DNA of 64,000 bases from assembly GCA_946122785.1 (NCBI GenBank), contig CAMGYJ010000006.1, forward strand, positions 49,186,066 to 49,250,065, given 5' to 3'. Below are positions 55,658 through 64,000 of this stretch, in pieces (the first letter of the stretch is position 1; each line of letters begins with the position of its first letter). A program made the position numbers and the translations under genes. Under the pieces are notes generated by a model. That model saw nothing but the letters and a program-made list of their open reading frames with translations. It was not told where the DNA came from and did not search any database. Source of the DNA: Linum tenue (taxonomy: Eukaryota > Streptophyta > Magnoliopsida > Malpighiales > Linaceae).

Positions 55658-57019
55658 TTAGGTGTTTGTGCAATCTGTAGGCTTGAAAGATAGAGTTTGC
55701 TTTGGAAGGTCATATCCAATGAGAAAGTTTTGTTGAGCAACGTTTCCATAGATGCTGAGTTGGTCGTTGGCGTAGAAAGCCAAACAAACCACTTTATCGT
55801 TGACCTGGATGAAAATGTTGTCGGAAGTGAGCACCACATCGGCTCCCTTGAAATGCGCAGTGACGGGAGGAAGTTTGAGACTGGAGTCTGGCACGTAGCA
55901 GAGGCTGAAAAAGCCTTCGGGGTCGCTGGTTTTGGTGCCGCCGGTGACCTGAGTCTCGACGGCATCAGAGAGCTGGGAGAAGAAATCAGTAGGCACAAGG
56001 GTCAAAGTCGTCCCTGAATCAATGATAATGTTGCCAGAGCCTCCAATGGAGGAGCCTTGGAAGGCAATCTTTTTGCTCCCAACGCTAACGGCTTCAAGTT
56101 GAAGGAAGTAAAATGTGGGTTGGGATGGATCCGAAATCAAGGGGGTGGAAAGGACACCATTTCCTGAAACCACGGCGTTGGTGCCGAAGTTCATCGTACT
56201 GGTCGGCTTGGCAGCTGCGTACGGGACCATGCAGTAGGAGAATTTCCCGCCAATGGATGAACCGAGTTGGCTGACAAGGGATGCAGGTCCTCCTCCAAGA
56301 CCAACGATGCCAGAGCCTTTGGGGCTAAATGTTCCTGCATTGTCATGCCCGCAGCCAATCACAGTTTTCGGAAGGGCCACAGGGTTGCCAGTCTTGGACT
56401 CCAAAGTCAGTGTTTCAGCTGCTACATCTCCTTGGGTGTGAGATTGGTCCCCATAACTCACCTGGTACTCGCAAACACTGCCGTCGGAGGAGCAAGAGCT
56501 TCCTTCACTCTGGAGCGAATTACAAGCGTTGGATGAACATGACACTGTTCTATAACTACTCGACGACTTGGGGTCAAATAAGGGCGCATCCTGCTTGTAG
56601 CAATCGGTGCAAGGCTTACATTGTGTCCATATAATGTCGCTGCCAGTGTCAGCAATCGCAACGATCGGAAATGGTGGCGTACCAAGGGAGATGTTCACCA
56701 GGTATTCCCCATTGTTGGCCGTCAACTGAGCATCAGGATCCGAAGGGTCCGAAATAGACCTCGAACTGTTAAGGTGAAGCATGTGACTGAAACGATGCAC
56801 TCGCCCAATCGATCGCCTACCCGCATTCCCAACGCGCCGAGCTGGCGTTTCCTTGGGATTATAGAAAGGCGAACTTTCGGAATCGCGATGGACCAGATTG
56901 ATACTAAATCCACCGCTCTGCGCATCCACAAATGCGGACATAATTATACAACAAAACGTAGCTAGTGCAAGTGTGATCGGGAAAGACATGGTTGGTTTTG
57001 GCTCCATGATGTATGTCAA
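55658..57019 (-). CDS. CDR1/nepenthesin-like aspartic protease (family A1), single exon, intact
   Basis: The 453-residue frame has the full architecture of plant atypical aspartic proteases. There is a hydrophobic signal segment (about residues 11-33, ending SAFVDAQ) and then a propeptide with NLVHRDSESSPFYNP, the hallmark of CDR1-like members. The first active site is ADTGSDIIW (Asp124). The Cys-rich nepenthesin insert CKPCTDCYKQDAPLFDP follows, then CEYQVSYGDQSHTQGD (flap region). The second active site is IIDSGTTLT (Asp334), and the end is GNVAQQNFLIGYDLPKQTLSF. All catalytic and typical Cys residues appear present. It should enter the secretory pathway and act in the apoplast; Arabidopsis CDR1 functions in disease resistance. 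In-frame Mets at residues 5 and 11 are alternative starts; Met11 directly precedes the signal segment. Confidence 0.93.
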   Translation of the reverse strand: MTYIMEPKPTMSFPITLALATFCCIIMSAFVDAQSGGFSINLVHRDSESSPFYNPKETPARRVGNAGRRSIGRVHRFSHMLHLNSSRSISDPSDPDAQLTANNGEYLVNISLGTPPFPIVAIADTGSDIIWTQCKPCTDCYKQDAPLFDPKSSSSYRTVSCSSNACNSLQSEGSSCSSDGSVCEYQVSYGDQSHTQGDVAAETLTLESKTGNPVALPKTVIGCGHDNAGTFSPKGSGIVGLGGGPASLVSQLGSSIGGKFSYCMVPYAAAKPTSTMNFGTNAVVSGNGVLSTPLISDPSQPTFYFLQLEAVSVGSKKIAFQGSSIGGSGNIIIDSGTTLTLVPTDFFSQLSDAVETQVTGGTKTSDPEGFFSLCYVPDSSLKLPPVTAHFKGADVVLTSDNIFIQVNDKVVCLAFYANDQLSIYGNVAQQNFLIGYDLPKQTLSFKPTDCTNT

Positions 57020-57067
57020 GATTGAGAGATGATTGATGAGTGGAATTAATGGATCACAAATGCATTC

Positions 57068-57075
57068 TATATATA
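57068..57075 (-). promoter_or_regulatory. TATA box of the aspartic protease gene
   Basis: CTATATATAG lies about 50 bp before the first ATG (57019). That would leave a leader of only some 20 nt, so one of the later in-frame Mets may be the true start. Confidence 0.5.
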
Positions 57076-57860
57076 GTGTCTTCTTAATTCAAATCAATTA
57101 TATTATGCTTCTTGTCATTATTTCCATATATTCTTTTTTCATTAATTGATTGATGCCTTGTTTGTCACACTCATTTCCCCCTGACAAAATTAAAGGCCGC
57201 ACATGACAAAATACTAACTTCATATATAATTAGAGTTGAGTTCACACATGACAAAGTTTGGACTCTAGGTTGATGTCCATTTCTTCATTCTCTACTATGC
57301 ATGTCCTATACTTCTTCACAGCTTTTCGTTGAACACTACTATATATATTTCTATGTGCTAACGATGCACTCAAGTTCCTGGCCACTCCAAATTATCGATT
57401 AAACCTACACTGACTTCATTTTCCCGGTAAACTACAGAACTTAAGTTATTAATCAACAGTATAATTTATAGCTGAAAAGTAAAACTGTAACCCCCATTCA
57501 AATTTTCCTGCGCATAGAATGATTTTAGGAGTCTGACGTGACAGGGTGGTTACACGGGATTAAATTAGAAATCCCCGCCTGACAGGAGAGATAAGAAACC
57601 GTCGGTTCCCACTACTTTTTTTGCGGCTGAAATCATCTTCCATTTTCTCTTGGGTTATCTACGTTTTGCTTTTTCCTTCCCGCAGCACGGCAGGATATCC
57701 ATTTCTCAGCGGACAATTTTGGGAACAGGGACTGACGCTTGCTGCTCAGCGGAGGAAGGCATTGACGGCCCGCTGATGTGGAGTTTACCGTGTCGAGATT
57801 CTGCAGTTTGGAACGAGCGGCGAACACCTGATTGAGCGAGGAAGACCTGCGGCTAATTGA
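57076..57860. other. Upstream region of the protease gene, no gene recognised
   Basis: A 23-bp stretch at 57257-57279 recurs at the end of the window (63974-63996). From 57480 on the sequence becomes GC-richer and looks like the leader of a rightward gene, but no start is clear. Confidence 0.35.
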
Positions 57861-57864
57861 CGGT

Positions 57865-58180
57865 GAATTCTCCAGCCAACCGGCGAATCGAAGGTGAGTC
57901 ATGATTTGTGGTATTTGTTTACCCCGCTGATTCGAACAATCAGATTTGGTAGTTATGCGGTGAACGATTCTCCAGCCAACCGCCGATTTGAAGGGGAGGC
58001 GAGATTGTTTCGGTTAGTTTGCTCCCGCTGCTTCTCTCAATCCGGATTAGGTAGTTCTGCGTTGAACCCTTGCCAGCCAACCGACGATTTGAAGGGGAGT
58101 CAGTAATTTTTTCTGTTTGTTTTCCCCCGTTGCTTCGCGCTGTCAGATTTGTTAGTCTGATATATATGCGTTTTGGGGAA
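57865..58180. repeat. Tandem repeat, period about 102 bp, three copies
   Basis: Units start (CT)CCAGCCAACCG.CGA, go on GAAGG(T/G)GAG, then a T-rich part with CCCGCTG.TTC, and end GGTAGT..TGCG.TGAAC. A fourth, weaker copy may follow to about 58225. The first unit has GAAG|GTGAGT, a consensus splice donor, at the position where later units read GAAGGGGAG. Confidence 0.8.
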
Positions 58181-58229
58181 GCCCGCAATTTCTCTATTCG
58201 CAATTGGATTTGGTAGTCTGATCTGCATA

Positions 58230-59085
58230 TTACCTATTACTGTTTCCATCATTTAGTTTAGTTTTATCTGATTGAGTTTCCATGTGTACCCAGCTAAATT
58301 GATAGGCCAACCCTTCCTGTACCTCCTGTGTCCTTATCGCAGCTTAGAAGGAGACCACGTCTTCGGCGAATTCGGCGACTACAAGCCCCTCGAAGCCAAG
58401 GAAAACAGGGGAAACCAGGGGAGCCGAGTTCCAAAGAAGGCATAAATAATTGAGCTCTGGTTTAGATCCCCGCTGCAACTGGTAGGTTTCTCGCCCTCTT
58501 TCATTGATATCCCATTTCAGTCTCCTTTATGTTCCAGATATTTAGTTCTAAATTTGGGTTTAGCCAACCGTACTTGATAGATTTGGTTCATCATCTTCTC
58601 CAATTCTTTTCTGATCGAAGAGACGAAGACGAAACTAAATTATGATTACTGAGAGTGAACCATACAAGAAGAAAACGAGCTTTGTATTCGCATAAGGAGA
58701 AAAGGCGAGGGATGGGTTAGCGGCGGCGGTGGGTTTCTGACTCTCTTTCGTTAATATTCGCTTTCTGACTTCTTATTTAGTGTGTTGATTTTTGGGTCTA
58801 CGTTATGATTTTCCCTTACTATACTACATGGATTTGGTTCATCATTTTTGCCCATTCTTTCAGATTGAAGGAAAGACGACGGGAACTCGATGATGGCAGG
58901 AGAAAGTGGAAAAGCAGTGTTGGGTTTGCAGAGGGGAGAATAAGGATGATTAAGTTAGCGGAGTAGAAAGAAGGCAAAGCCAGGTAGTTCAAGTTTGGCG
59001 ACTTCCTTTCAGTTTGATTGGGTGTTTGTGATAAGTCTTAGTTTGGTCAACATATGAGGACTTTCATGAATACAAAAAAGGCTAA
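58230..59085. other. Leader-like sequence with donor-like sites, no gene recognised
   Basis: Alternating T-rich and GC-richer parts with GTAGGTTTCTCGCC and GTGGGTTTCTGACTC sites. No long ORF. Confidence 0.3.
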
Positions 59086-59088
59086 GAG

Positions 59089-59152
59089 GAAGAAGAAGAA
59101 GAAGAAGAAGAAGAAGAAGAAGAAGAAGAAGAAGAAGAAGAAGAAGAAGAAG
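59089..59152. repeat. (AAG)n microsatellite
   Basis: About 21 uninterrupted AAG units. Confidence 0.95.
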
Positions 59153-59159
59153 CAACAAT

Positions 59160-62100
59160 AGAGAATTAATTTTCCCTGGTCAAATCCCCTGGTCGCAGTT
59201 TACAAAGACATAGAAGGCAAAGAGAACGGCAGTGGAAGGAGGAATAAGAAGACGCACAAAATCGAAAATGTGAAGAACTCTATTACGATTGTGAAGGAAT
59301 AACGAAATCGACATGGTGGTGACCTTCTCTCTTTGCTTCTGCTTTCTTATTTTTTTTGGTTTAATTTCTTGTGATTTATTCGCAGGTTAATGAGCTTATG
59401 CCAGTTTTGGGTACTTACCTTCCCAATAGCACATTAAGAAGCTTTCACGTGCCGGGTTCAACTTATTAATCAAGTGCTTGCCATCAATGATGGTTTGGAT
59501 GTGTTTGGGTCCATTTTATATCTTCCAGACCTCGCGGTTTGTACCTCAAATAGCTTTCGGATTATTGAGTTCTTACGTTGCTATTATGTTTACCTGCACG
59601 ATATGCATGATCACATCGAAATGGCCTTATTATCCGAGTTCTTATGCAGTGGCTGGGTACATTGATGTGGTCTTCAGAAACGACAACTAACATGTAAGAG
59701 TAGTCACCTTCTTAATCAACAAGGTGTGCTAGGAACTAAAGTCATGTGCTATGCTAATTGTTTGTATTGGTGTTCAGGGAAGAGTGCATCCGGAAGGGAA
59801 GATTACATCGTCATCAGTTCTGTCAAAATAAAGCGACCATAAACAAGACATGCCTTCTGCAGAACATAATGATGAGTGCTGCAATTTTCAACGGTTTATA
59901 TATTTGTTTCCAGTTCTTTTATGTGTGTATGTCTTTTACGCCCGATGATTATGATTCGTTGATCCCTTTTTTCCTTTCAAGAGAAAGAGCATATATGCAA
60001 CAAAAAGGACCAACAAAAATGATATAATCAAACACGATTGGCGATTCTCATGATGATGAGATTTGTGCTCTTTATGAACGAGCTTTCTCTTGGTACTTTT
60101 TTCTCCCTTGAATCTCTCATTTTTATAGCTGATGTTGTGTTTTATCATTTTACACGGTCAATCACAAATCGTGTTTGGTTTCTAAAATTAGAATGAATCC
60201 AGGTTTGTGTTGCCTAGGGACTGTAACTTGTGATTACCTTTCATATTCATCTAAAAGTTTAATTTTTTATTTGTTATATTGGTATTGTTTTCAGGTATGG
60301 TTGGTATTTTAATTTGATTTTGGATACTCATAGGATAATTGTCAGTTCCAACCAGTACATGGATACTCATCTAAAATCAATTAAGTGATTTTCCCCATGT
60401 ATTCGTTCCTACCCATTCACTGTTCTGATTTTATAATTTTCCATTTTATAGGTTCCATTTGTTGCTATAGGTGTTTCCTACGAACTGAAGTATAGAGAAA
60501 AAAGTATATGTTCATGAATTTGAGATGCACGAGGGTGTTTGGTTTAGCCAATGCCCATGGATTTCGTAACCAAAGGTAGTATTCTGATTACTACCTTTGG
60601 TGTTTTTCAGCTTCTTATTATGTATATATTGATATAGCAGTTTCAGTGATTATAAAGTGTTGATACTAATTAAGAAATCTGTAATTTCTGCATAGATTCT
60701 TTATTTTTGCTGCTTCTCTGTTTGTTGTCGCTTCAAACCTCCACTTATCATCTTACATATCATGGCAGGTTCTACAGCATAGTAATTGTGTCTCTTCATT
60801 TTACCAGTTTGTCATTTAGATAGATGTGCTTCAGTAAGATGTTTTGTGTTCTGCACTTTTATTCAGAATTTTGTAGTAGGGTAGAATCAAGCGAAGACAA
60901 ATACTTGCAGTAGGATTTATATAGAACGTCTATGTAAAAAATACATGTATTGCACTTGAGATCTTAATTAATATAGTTGGGTCATATATTTAATCCGTTT
61001 GTTTTTATCTTCTTCGACGCTGTACTTTTTAAGCTGTGATGTAAAACTTGCATGAAATTGACTTGCAATGAATTTATGGATTTAGCAAGTGGCAATCTAT
61101 TAACTTTGTACTCTTGGATGTGCCCTTTTGAATTTGTTAGTGTCCGGGACCTTCTTTTTCATATGACGATATAATCATATAGCAAACTTTTCAATTCCTT
61201 ACTTTGTTGTGGTTATGCTTTGATCCTTGATTGACCCAGGCTCATGAAAATCATCCTAAATCATATTAGCTATCTTGATGATATCGGATTGCTGCTGCAT
61301 CTATTGTTTTTTAAAGTAAAGATTGGATTTTGCCTATATATGTTAAACTATAATCTATAGATGTTATTATGGGAAGGAGATGATGTTTCTCTGTATATGA
61401 CCAATTATCTGACCAATTTGGCTGCAGAAAAATTGCTTGAAGCAATAAGACAGGAAGACTGGTTACTCATACAGACAAAGAACATAAAAAGAGTAATTGC
61501 ATACCGAGTGAAAGGGATTTGGATATCTCTGCACAAAGAAAAGTCGGTATCACTTATTGGTTATTCATTTGATATTAAGTTCACTGTTTTTTTTTTGTAG
61601 TTAGAATCTTATCAGCATCGAATGGTTAATTCTTAGATATTTTGTTTTTATGGTTGAATCTTATCAGCCACTGCTTTCGCTATCACCTTTTGTTTAAGGT
61701 TGAATACCATCAAATTGCGGACACTACGAAGTAAATTTCATTTATCTACGGTAGACATCTAATATGTGGGTAGCGAATGTCTTCTGGGATTAAGAAATAT
61801 GAACGTCATTTGTTGCTTCTTTAGTCACGTAAGTTAAGGGGTTGCATCGAGGGGTTTATTAAGACACATGCATAGTTTTGATAGCAAGTACTTATTGTGT
61901 GATATTATCTAAACGGAGTTCCCAATAAGTAAAGGGTGATAAGGCTATAAATGTAGTGCATTAGCTAAATTGCTCTTTGAATTGAATCAGTATTTGAGAA
62001 TTAAAAGGTACCCAAATAATGAAAATATGAAATCATCTAGATAATGACATAAATGAAGGGAAGGAAATAATAACTATAAAATGAACCAATTAGAGGATAA

Positions 62101-63480
62101 TCGCTTTGCATATATGTATATGTTAAAATATTTTTCAATTTGTCTTCGGTGGGTGGGGTTCTTGGTTAAGTTGTCGTTTTGAGATCATGAATTGTTGTGT
62201 GTGCTCTTGATTAGTTCCCCGTCATATTTTGCTAATGCATTCTTTGGTAACGCTGCTATATTTTTTAGAATTAGAAGCAAGAACAATTAGTGAAAGTTTA
62301 AACATTCCTAATGCTAGCATATACTAATTACTTGAAGCCCCCTTTCTTTTCTTCATGTAGTTGTTGTTGATGGCGAAAGCCGTTGTTTTAGTAGATGACT
62401 CGGGCTAGGATTTCATTACAAGATGGATAGGGACCAAACAATTTGTTTTCAATGCAACATCAGATAATAGTACGAAAATAGCTTACCATGCATCCTCATT
62501 CTCACACGACATTGTTTATGTTGGTGATAACATATTCTTAAAACAACAGCTACTTCGATGACTATGTTCTATGCTAATATGGATGATTGCTAAGTGGGTT
62601 ATTAATGTTTACTTCCTGATCCGTTGGACATTTAATAACTCACTTTTGTGCATATACCTTATAACTATGCCACATGCTAGCTCATTTTGTTATGAGTTGT
62701 TTATTGCAAGGACCAACATAGGCGAAAAGATAATTGTGACCAGATCACATACAGATTTCTCATATTGGGGATCGCGTTTTAATCAATAAACCATGAGATT
62801 GCCAGAGAATCTTGAAGATGACATGTTTTTAATCAACTACTAATAATGTATTGTATGTTGGCTAATATGGCACCATGATAATTCTTCCCAGGTTTGTTGT
62901 TTGGATGGTTTTATTGTTTTCTTTACTTTTATGTCTTTCCCATCAGTCTCTTTGAATGCTCGATTTACAAATCTAATTTATGGATGTCACTTATTCCAAA
63001 TTAATGGGGACCAACAAATTTCAAATTCGATAGCAAAACTTTTCATCCTTGACCTTTGATTTGAATAGAGTTTTAGCACCTACTTCCAAATTTAGGAGTT
63101 AGACAAATCTCGCATGTGTTGAATTTAGATACCAAATACATAACTGAAATATATGATCCAAACGATGTTCACATTTGTTATTGAATATCAAAATGGTTTT
63201 CTTTCTTTATGAAGTCATGAATCTTTTTTCATAAAATCCCATTTTCACGACAGACGATTGTATATTTGAATCTACAAGTGTTTTATTTAATAAAATTTCA
63301 AATAAATACTTCAAATATTTGAGATTTTGGTCAATATAATAGCTTGGACTATCCTTTTACGTCATTGTCAACTCTTAAAACCACAAATATTTTTCGTGAA
63401 TCATATAAAATTAAAGATCCCAAATCAAGTAAATCATAAATATTGATAAAATAAATTATACGAAATAGAATGAAATTGAT
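59160..63480. other. Low-coding sequence with isolated exon-like ORFs
   Basis: Two stretches look like exons. One is 59478-59690, a hydrophobic frame (GPFYIFQTSRFVPQIAFGLL...). The other is 61362-61544 (after CTATAG, LAAEKLLEAIRQEDWLLIQT, ending before GTATCAC). I recognise neither. The rest is AT-rich. The whole could be the body of a Helitron that ends at 63507. Confidence 0.3.
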
Positions 63481-63507
63481 CCGACCAACGGGTCGGGTAA
63501 AAGCTAG
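63481..63507 (+). mobile_element. Helitron-like 3' terminus
   Basis: CCGACC-AACG-GGTCGG forms a perfect 6-bp stem with a 4-nt loop. Seven bases later the sequence reads CTAG followed by T, the pattern of Helitron 3' ends (hairpin, then CTRR, insertion before T). I could not fix the 5' end (TC after A). Confidence 0.5.
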
Positions 63508-63642
63508 TTAATTTATTAATAGCGCAAGTTAGCTCTTAATTAGTTTTCTGTTCCTTACGAAATTTTAGCCATCTCTAATATTAGTAAGTAATCATGGATT
63601 CCGGAATACTGTTCGCCTGTGTATATGTTGAGCTGTGGCATC

Positions 63643-64000
63643 TAGGGGTGTTCAAACAGATTGGTTACTGTGGTAACCATATTAACGAGTAGCATTCGGT
63701 TAATTTGGCTAATTGGTTTGGTTTGGTTAAACAATTTAGCTTATTTCGTTTGTTTTCAACGCTGCTAACCAGTGAAACCGATTAACCAATTAATGATACA
63801 ACTAATATACAAAATTATTTATACTTCCAGCAACTAACCAAACCAAACTTTGGTGATTCCCTCATTTATTTCCATGTGCACAACAAACCAAAACATTATG
63901 GGTAAAAAATTAAATGGGCCTGTCTATTTACTAAACCAAACATTTTGGACAACTACTAGACTTTAGGATTAACTTTGGACTCTAGGTTGATGTCCACTTT
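63643..64000. mobile_element. Possible left end of a hAT-type element, running off the window
   Basis: TAGGGGTGTTCAAAC is a frequent hAT terminus in plants, preceded by GTGGCATC as candidate target. GGTTTGGTTAAAC / AACCAAACC motifs follow. No right end is seen within the window. Confidence 0.35.
63974..63996. repeat. 23-bp repeat of the protease upstream region
   Basis: Identical to 57257-57279, in the same orientation (starts TTTGGACTCTAGG, ends GATGTCCA). Confidence 0.8.

Noticed and set aside
56253..56965. Plus-strand ORFs inside the aspartic protease gene
   Set aside because: They are shadows of the well-supported minus-strand gene.

Overview
The window is 64 kb of AT-rich, transposon-dense plant nuclear DNA. 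Spliced genes with GT..AG introns, Ty1/copia, Ty3/gypsy, CACTA, hAT and Mutator-like insertions, and a nepenthesin-type aspartic protease point to a flowering plant, most likely a eudicot. I cannot name the species. I see no rRNA or tRNA gene, no CRISPR array and no prokaryotic feature.

Layout. 0.7-3.6 kb: a minus-strand Ty3/gypsy (Tat-like) deletion derivative that keeps its LTRs and a spliced antisense ORF with its own TATA box. 4.2-5.5 kb: a decayed copia pol relic. 5.7-6.1 kb: a pyrimidine-rich minisatellite. 6.65-8.02 kb: a non-autonomous hAT element. 8.77-11.71 kb: a non-autonomous CACTA element. 13.7-23.1 kb: unidentified exons followed by two tail-to-tail copies of a Ulp1-like (C48) cysteine protease gene. 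The plus-strand copy is a frameshifted pseudogene with a 3.2-kb LTR-type insertion in one intron. The minus-strand copy keeps its frames but has Ser in place of the catalytic Cys. 23.8-31 kb: an RNase H-like relic, a long direct repeat and a zf-GRF ORF with an in-frame intron. 32.4-33.1 kb: a tandem repeat bounded by an inverted repeat. 34.17-36.62 kb: a Mutator-like element that holds a second, younger Pack-MULE carrying a piece of an IRK-interacting-protein-like gene. 38-43 kb: a nest made of a MITE family, a CACTA end, a Mutator-like element with a broken plant-mobile-domain (PMD) gene, and a small hAT. 44.0-54.0 kb: an old copia element split by a young, almost intact copia element and by a solo LTR. 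The outer copia itself splits an ORF. 54.5-55.1 kb: a hAT MITE. 55.66-57.02 kb: an intact CDR1/nepenthesin-like aspartic protease gene, the only clearly functional host gene here. 57.5-63.5 kb: low-coding sequence that ends in a Helitron-like 3' terminus.

Most boundaries rest on target-site duplications (TSDs) read directly: AATAT, ACTATC(T/C)A, TAC, GTTTA, TAACATCTTT, CTATTTCAAG, TTTTTGTCG, GCTACAAG, TACCT and GTTTTGAC. These give the order of several insertions. Family names come from motif recognition, not from a database search.
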